DNA of 5,354 nt from Gammaproteobacteria bacterium UBA4475 (GTDB lineage: Bacteria; Pseudomonadota; Gammaproteobacteria; Pseudomonadales; Azotimanducaceae): contig DGOD01000069.1 in NCBI GenBank assembly GCA_002389265.1, forward strand, positions 1-5,354. The letters run 5' to 3'. The notes beneath the pieces are model-generated. The model had not been told where the DNA came from. It worked only from the letters and a program-made list of their open reading frames with translations, and ran no database searches. The translations under genes and the position numbers were made by a program. This document shows positions 1 to 5,110 of this stretch, in pieces (position 1 is the first letter of the stretch; the number at the start of each line of letters is the position of its first letter).

Positions 1-177
1 GCGGACAGTTTGTCTGCCGAACTTCAAGCCATCACGGGTGCCGACATCAGGCTCATAGCCGCGGGCAAAGGCATCTTTGACGTCCGCGTGAATGGCCGAC
101 TGATTTATTCGAAATACCAAACCGGACGTTTTCCCAAACCGGGAGAGGTTACAGCGTTATTGAAACCACAAACCTGA
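1..177 (+). CDS. SelT/SelW/SelH (Rdx) family protein, C-terminal part
   Basis: The plus strand is open from the first base to a TGA at 175-177, giving 58 residues of a protein whose start lies outside the window. The segment FDVRVNGRLIYSK followed by GRFPKPGEV matches the C-terminal half of the Rdx (SelT/SelW/SelH) domain, in which a beta strand ending in 'dG.liwsk' is followed by the signature 'GRFP'. Members are small cytoplasmic thioredoxin-like proteins of roughly 75-100 residues with an N-terminal CxxC or CxxU motif, thought to act in thiol redox chemistry. That motif is not in view, so whether this is a cysteine or selenocysteine form cannot be told. The gene converges on the serine hydrolase gene with a 53-bp gap. 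The family call is firm; the cellular role is unknown. Confidence 0.85.
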   Translation, partial: ADSLSAELQAITGADIRLIAAGKGIFDVRVNGRLIYSKYQTGRFPKPGEVTALLKPQT

Positions 178-230
178 CGCCCGGCTTCGCGGTCTGGCCA
201 TCACCATTGTCAGTCAACAGACACCATCAG

Positions 231-1430
231 CTACTTTCCGTAAGCGATCCGCTCTAACGCCTGGAGCGTTTCGATCGCTTTGCCATCAAAGAATGGCAAC
301 AGCTGTGTTGCATAAACAGCGCACATATCTCGTTCGCGATCGATCCAAAAATACGAATTAAAGAGCCCGCCCCAGGAAGCTGAACCCGAACTGCGACCAT
401 TGCTTGTTCCATGGGTATGCAACAAGAAACCCAACCCCCATTTTGCAGGCGACCCAAAGCCCATATCAATGTCGTTAGTCAGCATCGGCATTTCAGTCGC
501 GAGTGGTGCTACTGTCAACTCACCAATATGATTATCAAACATGGCATCAACGGTTTCAGCCAGCAAAACTCTCTGACCATCCAATTCACCGCCCCTCAAC
601 AGCGCGCGCATCACTTGCGTGTAATCGTGTACAGTGGAGAAAAGCCCTCCACCACCACTATAAAATGTACCTGGCTTCCTCTCGCTGGGTCTCGGCTGAT
701 AAATTGGCGCATCGACCAAACCCTCCGCGGTACGCAGTGCCATTGGCAATGCGCGATGGGCCTTCGCTTCAGGCAGATCATAGAAAGTATCTTGCATATT
801 AAGGGGAACAAAAATATGCGCGTCAAAATAGTCAATCAAAGTCTGGCCCGACAGCTGCTCAACCAACACGCCGAGCCAATCAGTACTGATGCCGTACTCC
901 ATTTGGGTACCCGGCGCAAAACCTAAGGGCGCGTTAATCGAATCACGACCCGCGCCCAAGCCTGGGGTGATTTTCAGTGCTTCGGCGGTCAACGCATCGG
1001 CATTCCACATGGGATAAACAAAACCTGAGGTATGGGTTATTAATTCCCGCGCGCTGGGCGCTCTGGGCGACGGCGCATAAATCGGTTCATCACCGTTGAA
1101 TCCAACTAAAATCTGCAAATCCTCGAGCGCGGGCAAATAGGTGCTGATAGGCTCGTCCAGCTTTAGTGCACCGGCCTCAACTAACTGCAAGGCGGCGATT
1201 GTAGTGACGAGTTTGGTCATAGAGGCAATCGCTAGAATCGAGTCTGTAGTGACAGGGGATTGCCCCTGCGTAGCGCCGGCGCCTGTGGCGTGCTGAAATA
1301 AAACGCCTTCACTATTGGCGATCATCGCGACACCAAGGCGTAAGTCACCGGAGGTCACCGATTGGTTCAGCACCGAAACAGCCGCTTCGATGGCAAGGGG
1401 GTCGCTCATGGCGGGGTTGATCCTGGGCAT
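231..1430 (-). CDS. Serine hydrolase, beta-lactamase (class C)/family VIII esterase fold
   Basis: The 399-residue product has the active-site signature of this fold. The nucleophile motif S-M-T-K is at residues 70-73 (Ser70 acylated, Lys73 the general base). The tyrosine of the second motif is Tyr179 in EYGIS. LITHTSG at 130-136 is a family landmark, and a glycine-rich FYSGGGGLFST lies at 256-266. Where true beta-lactamases have K-T-G this protein has S-W-G-G (352-355), followed by FWIDRE and ATQLLPF, which is the pattern of EstB-like family VIII carboxylesterases. An esterase acting on short-chain or aromatic esters is therefore more likely than antibiotic resistance. No signal peptide is visible, so a cytoplasmic location is inferred. 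The ATG at 1428-1430 is preceded by AAAAGG (1440-1445) with a 9-nt spacer. The gene is the last of three on this strand, 118 bp after the crotonase. The exact substrate is not predictable. Confidence 0.92.
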   Translation of the reverse strand: MPRINPAMSDPLAIEAAVSVLNQSVTSGDLRLGVAMIANSEGVLFQHATGAGATQGQSPVTTDSILAIASMTKLVTTIAALQLVEAGALKLDEPISTYLPALEDLQILVGFNGDEPIYAPSPRAPSARELITHTSGFVYPMWNADALTAEALKITPGLGAGRDSINAPLGFAPGTQMEYGISTDWLGVLVEQLSGQTLIDYFDAHIFVPLNMQDTFYDLPEAKAHRALPMALRTAEGLVDAPIYQPRPSERKPGTFYSGGGGLFSTVHDYTQVMRALLRGGELDGQRVLLAETVDAMFDNHIGELTVAPLATEMPMLTNDIDMGFGSPAKWGLGFLLHTHGTSNGRSSGSASWGGLFNSYFWIDRERDMCAVYATQLLPFFDGKAIETLQALERIAYGK

Positions 1431-1439
1431 AGTTTTCGA

Positions 1440-1445
1440 CCTTTT
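1440..1445 (-). promoter_or_regulatory. Ribosome binding site of the serine hydrolase gene
   Basis: Read on the minus strand this is AAAAGG, nine bases before the ATG at 1428-1430. It supports that ATG over the internal ATG at 1407-1409 (residue Met8), which has a poorer purine stretch in front of it. Confidence 0.5.
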
Positions 1446-1492
1446 ATTCTATGTGGTTAGTGTGGTTTGTTGTTAGCCTGCGCTATGCGTGT

Positions 1493-1520
1493 GGCTGCCT
1501 CGCTGATTGATCAGCAAGCC
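1493..1520. repeat. Small interrupted inverted repeat between crotonase and serine hydrolase genes
   Basis: GCTGA (1502-1506) and TCAGC (1511-1515) form a 5-bp stem with a 4-base loop. They are flanked by a second matching pair, GGCT (1493-1496) and AGCC (1517-1520). No T-run follows on the minus strand, so it does not look like a classic terminator. It may be an RNA structure in the intergenic message or a protein site, or it may be chance. The rest of the 118-bp gap shows nothing else I can name. Confidence 0.3.
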
Positions 1521-1548
1521 AAGCTCAAACTCAGTGTTTAAGCACCCC

Positions 1549-2352
1549 TCAACGGCCTTTATAGACGGGTGTGCGCTTCTCCATAAAGGCCTTCGGCCCC
1601 TCGACGGCGTCTTCCGTTTTAAAAACCGGGCCAGAGAAGGTGCTCTCCATCTTCAGCGCTTCAATTTCTGGATGGCCCCAAACTGTTCGCGCTGACTTTC
1701 GAATCGCCTGCACGGCTATGGGTCCATTGGCCGCAAGCTTCTCGGCCAACTCCATCGACTTGGCCATCAGCTGGTCTGGCGCCACCACATAATTCAAAAA
1801 ACCCAAAGCTAGCGCTTCTTCAGCGGAAATAAGATCCCCGGTCAGCATCAGCTCCATGGCCTTGGCATAGGGTATCTGCCGCGGCAGTTTAACCGTTGAA
1901 CCACCGGCTGGAAAGATCGCCCACTTGACTTCTTGCAGGCCGAATTTAGCTTGTGGTACCGCGACGCGAAGATCGGTGCCCTGCACCAACTCCATGCCGC
2001 CCGCAATGGCGTGACCGTTAATCGCAGCAATCACCGGTTTTACCGTATCCTTGTTCATCAAATAGGCGCCCTGCTTTGACACGTCGTTCAGATAACGTTC
2101 ATCCCATTCATTCGCTGGCGCGCGGGAATGGGTCATCAGCGGAATCAACTGGCCCAGATCGGCGCCGGCGCAGAAGGCCTTGTCGCCGCTGCCAGTGATG
2201 ACGGCCACGCGGATATCCGGGTTATTTTCCACTTCGGTGAAGGCATCAAAGAGCCCTACCATGACCTCGGGATTCATAGCATTGCGCGCTTCTGGGCGAT
2301 TGATGGTGATTGACGCGATATGATTGTGATGCTCAAAAATGACAGCAGACAT
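1549..2352 (-). CDS. Enoyl-CoA hydratase/isomerase (crotonase) family protein
   Basis: The 267-residue product has the usual length and layout of a crotonase-fold acyl-CoA enzyme. AFCAGADL (59-66) forms the first part of the oxyanion hole and CoA site. INGHAIAGGMEL (111-122) carries the second oxyanion-hole glycine and Glu121, and FGLQEVKWAIFPAGG (137-151) carries Glu141. By alignment in my head with rat mitochondrial enoyl-CoA hydratase, Glu121 and Glu141 fall at Glu144 and Glu164, the two catalytic acids, so real hydratase activity is plausible. The end, FMEKRTPVYKGR, is the standard family tail. It probably hydrates a trans-2-enoyl-CoA in a beta-oxidation-like pathway in the cytoplasm, but which acyl chain is unknown. 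The ATG is preceded by AAGGGG with a 7-nt spacer. It follows the transporter gene by 78 bp on the same strand and may share its transcript. Confidence 0.95.
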   Translation of the reverse strand: MSAVIFEHHNHIASITINRPEARNAMNPEVMVGLFDAFTEVENNPDIRVAVITGSGDKAFCAGADLGQLIPLMTHSRAPANEWDERYLNDVSKQGAYLMNKDTVKPVIAAINGHAIAGGMELVQGTDLRVAVPQAKFGLQEVKWAIFPAGGSTVKLPRQIPYAKAMELMLTGDLISAEEALALGFLNYVVAPDQLMAKSMELAEKLAANGPIAVQAIRKSARTVWGHPEIEALKMESTFSGPVFKTEDAVEGPKAFMEKRTPVYKGR

Positions 2353-2359
2353 AGCTTAA

Positions 2360-2365
2360 CCCCTT
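2360..2365 (-). promoter_or_regulatory. Ribosome binding site of the crotonase gene
   Basis: AAGGGG on the minus strand, seven bases before the ATG at 2350-2352. The spacing is ideal and fixes the start of the crotonase. Confidence 0.65.
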
Positions 2366-2430
2366 ACATAAATTTCGATTGAACGCCAAAGCATACATTT
2401 CCAACAGGCCGGTGGGTTGGCCGTCGACCG

Positions 2431-3738
2431 TTACCCCCCAACTTGGCCTGCATCTAACTGCGCGCGAATCTTATCGTGCGCTTGCTTATTCAGCGGATAA
2501 CCTAGCAGCGCGATAAAGGCGATGAACAAGCCTCCGGCCGTACCTACGGCATAGGTCACCAACAAACCGTCCAGCGCAGATTGCGCATTGTCTCCGCCGG
2601 GCACAAAATCGAAGACTACTTCGAGAATTGCAAAGCTGGCACCTACGGCGAGTGCCGCGCCTAGCTTATTGGTTGTGGTGAGCAAAGCAAAGAACAGACC
2701 GGCGCGCTGCTGGCCGGTGCGCAGCGTATCCTCATCGGTAAGATCGGCCATCATCGACCGTAGCAGTGTCGGTGCGGCACCAAAAGCCACACCAAAGGCG
2801 ATGGTAAAGCCCCATAGAACGGCCACATTACCCTCTTCGGCCACCAACAATAAGCCAAGGTTTATCACTACCGCATACACCAAGGCGATTTTCAGCGCCG
2901 TGTCTTTACCGACGCGATATGCCAGATTAAGCCACATGGGCATCGCCAGAAAACTGGTCAGAAAATAGAACAATAAGGCAATACTGGCCTGCTCAGGTAA
3001 TTTGAAGTAGGCGCTGGCGACAAAAATATACAGCGCACCTGACACGGCGGTACCAAAACCCGAAGCCAGGTCAGCAAGGAGCAGACGCCACATCAGACTG
3101 TTGTTGATCAAGATGCGCATCGCGTCGGCCCAGGGAACGTGAGACTGCGTACTAGTATGGCTGTCAGGCACCATTATCAGTGTCGGTAGGACGAGCACCG
3201 GAAACAAAATCAGGCAGAACCAACCCATGCTCGCCACTTTCGAGGCCTGGTCATTAAACCCGGTCAGCTCGAGCCCTGCGGGCAAGGCGAGCACGATGGT
3301 CATACCGGCAATCACAAATACTTCTCGCCAGCCGAATAGCCGCGAGCGTTCATCATAGGTATGGGATAATTCTGCCCCCCAGGATTGGTGAGCGATGGCG
3401 AGCATGGTGTAGCCAACATAAAGCACAATTAACCAGAATAACAGATAGGCCCCCGTCACCTGTTCTCGGTTCGGCATAAACACCATATACACCGCGAGCA
3501 GCAGAATCGGGATGGATAAGGCGATCCAATGCTTGCGACGACCCCAGCGCGTATCATAGCGGTCGACCACAATGCCCATAATGGGGTCAGTGATCACGTC
3601 CCAGATCCGCGCCAGGGTAAACACGAGGCCAACGGTCACGAGGGATAAACCCATGCCCTCGGAATAGAAACGTGGCAGATAAACGGCGATGGGCATACCC
3701 ATCGCCGCCATGGGCAGGGTGACACCTGAATAAGCCAT
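2431..3738 (-). CDS. GPH/MelB-type cation symporter, major facilitator superfamily
   Basis: The 435-residue product is an inner-membrane protein with about twelve hydrophobic segments. Residues 44-52 (RIWDVITDP), then MGIVVDR and WGRRK (65-69), are the hallmark loop of glycoside-pentoside-hexuronide:cation symporters (MFS_2). GAELSHTYDERSRLFGWRE (121-139) and ADLTDEDTLRTGQQRAGLFF (331-350) are the matching family landmarks after helices 4 and 10. Aligned with E. coli MelB, Asp47 and Asp51 fall at the cation-binding Asp55 and Asp59. The sugar-binding Asp124 falls at about Ala116, so a melibiose-type substrate is doubtful. The annotated ATG (3736-3738) has no good ribosome binding site. The frame stays open upstream, and family members usually have about ten residues before the 'LAYG'-like start, so translation may begin at an ATT at 3763-3765. 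The gene leads a same-strand group with the crotonase and serine hydrolase. Its substrate is unknown. Confidence 0.92.
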   Translation of the reverse strand: MAYSGVTLPMAAMGMPIAVYLPRFYSEGMGLSLVTVGLVFTLARIWDVITDPIMGIVVDRYDTRWGRRKHWIALSIPILLLAVYMVFMPNREQVTGAYLLFWLIVLYVGYTMLAIAHQSWGAELSHTYDERSRLFGWREVFVIAGMTIVLALPAGLELTGFNDQASKVASMGWFCLILFPVLVLPTLIMVPDSHTSTQSHVPWADAMRILINNSLMWRLLLADLASGFGTAVSGALYIFVASAYFKLPEQASIALLFYFLTSFLAMPMWLNLAYRVGKDTALKIALVYAVVINLGLLLVAEEGNVAVLWGFTIAFGVAFGAAPTLLRSMMADLTDEDTLRTGQQRAGLFFALLTTTNKLGAALAVGASFAILEVVFDFVPGGDNAQSALDGLLVTYAVGTAGGLFIAFIALLGYPLNKQAHDKIRAQLDAGQVGG

Positions 3739-3762
3739 GAGAATTTTCGGACTAAGTGCGCT

Positions 3763-3777
3763 AATGATCGTGCCCCT
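3763..3777 (-). promoter_or_regulatory. Candidate ribosome binding site and AUU start for the transporter
   Basis: On the minus strand AGGGG (3773-3777) sits seven bases before an in-frame ATT (3763-3765), nine codons upstream of the first ATG. The added residues read MSALSPKIL before MAYSGV, a natural-looking N-terminus for this family. No ATG, GTG or TTG exists in frame between this point and the upstream TAA at 3832-3834. AUU starts are rare (infC is the known case), so this remains a hypothesis. Confidence 0.4.
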
Positions 3778-3804
3778 GTAGCTAATGTTATCTTCTCGAC
3801 ATGC

Positions 3805-3830
3805 GCGCCAACTAGCTTCGTATTTGGCGC
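3805..3830. repeat. Hairpin GCGCCAA/TTGGCGC
   Basis: GCGCCAA (3805-3811) pairs perfectly with TTGGCGC (3824-3830) around a 12-base loop. The right arm can instead pair with CGCCAA at 3871-3876, so two mutually exclusive folds are possible. There is no T-run on either side, which argues against a simple terminator. Confidence 0.5.
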
Positions 3831-3881
3831 CTTAGCGACCAAAGACGAATGCCCGCAGGTTTGCGCACAACGCCAATCCGC

Positions 3882-3905
3882 GAGGCACTCACAACTCGGT
3901 GCCTC
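3882..3905. repeat. Hairpin GAGGCAC/GTGCCTC
   Basis: GAGGCAC (3882-3888) pairs perfectly with GTGCCTC (3899-3905). After one mismatch the stem continues for two more pairs (CG at 3879-3880 with CG at 3907-3908). It is GC-rich and should be stable as DNA cruciform or RNA on either strand, but no U-tract follows. Confidence 0.5.
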
Positions 3906-3970
3906 TCGTCTCACTAGAAGATAACAGTTGCTGCAAGGCAAGACAAAGGCCCAATTTCAGCCCTCCCGCC

Positions 3971-3989
3971 GATCCCAGGTCGAGGGATC
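3971..3989. repeat. Hairpin overlapping the stop codon of the stress-protein gene
   Basis: GATCCC (3971-3976) and GGGATC (3984-3989) form a perfect 6-bp stem with a 7-base loop. The TGA stop of the stress-protein gene (3988-3990) lies in the stem. No U-run follows on the minus strand, so termination is uncertain; it could instead protect the 3' end of the message. Confidence 0.35.
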
Positions 3990-4881
3990 AGGTCGGTGTT
4001 TGGAAACCGGCCGCCTTCACCACTAGAACGTCGGTTTCAGTCGTTTCCAATACGGCCTCGGCGGTGTTACCGATAAACAACCCCGATGCCCCTGATCGTG
4101 CCACCGTACCCAACACGATGACACCTGCGTGCGAGTCCTTAGCATGGCGAAACAGCACCTCATCGGCTGTACCTTCACGCATGCAGACGTTGTCGACCGC
4201 AATACTGTGCTGCTCAGCGAGGGCAACCAGCATTTTATGTTCGTTGTCGTAATGATCTCTGGTGATCTGATACGCCAACGGATCAGCAGCCACGGTGGTG
4301 ACCACTGCTGGCCGAAACGCGTAGACCATATGTATTTCAGATTCCAAGACTCGCGCCAACACTTTAGCCTGCGCCATCACGTCGGCATTCAATTGGCTAT
4401 GAGCCTCATCCCGATCACTGATATCGATTGCCGCGACAATGGGTTTACCATGAATTTGCCCTTGGTCGCTTACCAACAACAGTGGCGTCGGGCAAAGCCG
4501 AATCAGTTTCCGATCTGTCGATGTGTAAAATGCGCGTTTCAGCACACCATGCTGCCGTAAGGGCTTGAATATCATATGGGCCGAAATTTTTTCCGCACTC
4601 TTGATAATCTCCTCATACAACCGAGTAAATGTCACTACCTCAACATTGATGCGATAACCCACGGCCAGTAACGGCGCGACCAGGTCATGCAACCAGGCAG
4701 CCTTAGTCTCTTCAAGGGCCGATATAACACTGGCGCTGGCTTTCTTTGCCATCACGGACGCCGGGCTCAGGTACAGCACCACCGTATAATTGACATCTGC
4801 GGTGGGTGGAATTTCCTTGATACGATTCAATGCCGAATGTTCTGATTCGTCAGGATCGATCACGACTAAAATATTGGGCAT
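3988..4881 (-). CDS. uspE: UspE-like tandem universal stress protein
   Basis: The 297-residue product consists of two universal stress protein domains, residues 1 to about 138 and about 146 to 290, as in E. coli UspE (316 residues). NILVVIDPDESE at the start and the C-terminal run from VIVLGTV (254-260) through IGNTAEAV (270-277) to a final QTP (294-296) closely follow UspE. Such proteins are soluble and cytoplasmic, bind nucleotides in some members, and support survival during stasis, oxidative stress or oxygen limitation. In domain 2 the nucleotide loop G-x2-G-x9-G-(S/T/N) reads Gly258-x2-Ala261-x9-Gly271-Asn272, so the middle glycine is alanine. The start ATG has AGG with a 7-nt spacer, and an in-frame TGA just upstream excludes a longer form. 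It is the only gene on its promoter side and is probably under FNR/ANR control. The family call is sure; orthology to uspE is likely rather than proven. Confidence 0.9.
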   Translation of the reverse strand: MPNILVVIDPDESEHSALNRIKEIPPTADVNYTVVLYLSPASVMAKKASASVISALEETKAAWLHDLVAPLLAVGYRINVEVVTFTRLYEEIIKSAEKISAHMIFKPLRQHGVLKRAFYTSTDRKLIRLCPTPLLLVSDQGQIHGKPIVAAIDISDRDEAHSQLNADVMAQAKVLARVLESEIHMVYAFRPAVVTTVAADPLAYQITRDHYDNEHKMLVALAEQHSIAVDNVCMREGTADEVLFRHAKDSHAGVIVLGTVARSGASGLFIGNTAEAVLETTETDVLVVKAAGFQTPT

Positions 4882-4899
4882 AGGGCTACCTGGATATGG

Positions 4900-4952
4900 G
4901 CATCAATGTAGCCTGTGACTATCATCCAACTAGCCATGCACAGCATTGATGC
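4900..4952. repeat. 9-bp inverted repeat spanning the stress-protein promoter
   Basis: GCATCAATG (4900-4908) is the exact inverted copy of CATTGATGC (4944-4952), which overlaps half of the FNR/ANR box. The downstream copy therefore contains a lone FNR half-site (minus strand TTGAT, then GCCC, then AT) near the predicted transcription start. It could be a weak second site that tunes expression, or chance. Confidence 0.35.
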
Positions 4953-4959
4953 AGGTCAA
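4912..4959 (-). promoter_or_regulatory. FNR/ANR-dependent class II promoter of the stress-protein gene
   Basis: The minus strand carries TTGACCTGCATCAA at 4946-4959, which differs from the FNR/ANR consensus TTGAT-N4-ATCAA at one of the ten fixed bases. Exactly 22 bases further downstream lies GATAGT (4918-4923), matching the -10 consensus TATAAT at four positions. That places the box centre at -41.5 from a start site near 4911-4912, the standard geometry for class II activation, with no -35 hexamer needed. It implies induction at low oxygen by an FNR-family regulator, as known for universal stress proteins in Pseudomonas. The start site is inferred. Confidence 0.7.
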
Positions 4960-5110
4960 TGGCCGGTGAGTCGACGAGGTCAAGCGCACTCTGCGGCCGT
5001 CTCTGGATGGCGACTAATGACTGGCTAAACCATTCACTAGCGACCCGCTACCCTTACGCCAATAGGCTATGTTGAATCTCAATCGAGGGGCACCGTACCG
5101 CGACGCATGA
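4960..5110. other. Intergenic DNA with no recognised feature
   Basis: Between the FNR/ANR box and the open frame at the right edge I find no convincing gene, promoter pair or terminator. It holds a 13-codon frame (ATG 5069-5071 to TGA 5108-5110) that is in phase with the downstream open frame; see that entry. Confidence 0.4.

Larger units (their letters stand above)
3786..3926. repeat. 141-bp block with perfect 11-bp terminal inverted repeats and internal hairpins
   Basis: TGTTATCTTCT (3786-3796) and AGAAGATAACA (3916-3926) are perfect inverted copies enclosing 119 bp. Inside are two further perfect 7-bp hairpins, at 3805-3830 and 3882-3905. The block fills most of the 249-bp gap between the stress-protein and transporter genes and carries no convincing gene. 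It could be a small non-autonomous mobile element, a dispersed palindromic repeat, or a structured leader RNA of the transporter gene. I see no target-site duplication beside it (left flank GCTAA, right flank GTTGC). By simple chance, an 11-bp perfect pair in a gap this size would be expected well under once in a hundred such gaps. Confidence 0.5.

Noticed and set aside
178..230. Bidirectional terminator in the convergent gap
   Set aside because: Only 4-bp stems such as TGTC/GACA are present and there is no T-run on either strand.
411..926. 171-codon plus-strand open frame opposite the serine hydrolase gene
   Set aside because: It lies wholly inside a well-supported gene on the other strand, has a low-complexity, histidine- and arginine-rich product with no recognisable domain, and has no ribosome binding site.
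1440..1475. Promoter for the serine hydrolase gene (minus-strand TAGAAT as -10)
   Set aside because: TAGAAT is a good -10 match, but no acceptable -35 hexamer lies 16-18 bases upstream.
2399..2420. Terminator between transporter and crotonase genes (CCAAC/GTTGG stem)
   Set aside because: The stem is only 5 bp and on the minus strand it is followed by AAATG rather than a U-run.
3786..3926. Integron attC site
   Set aside because: The outer arms read GTT at the left and AAC at the right, the reverse of the RYYYAAC...GTTRRRY order of attC, and no L boxes or cassette layout are visible.
3636..3941. 101-codon minus-strand frame across the inverted-repeat block into the transporter gene
   Set aside because: The product is cysteine-rich and unlike any known domain, it overlaps the transporter in another frame, and it runs through the hairpins.
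3899..4560. Plus-strand open frames of 117 and 143 codons opposite the stress-protein gene
   Set aside because: Both are antisense shadows of the UspE-like gene; their products match no family I recognise.
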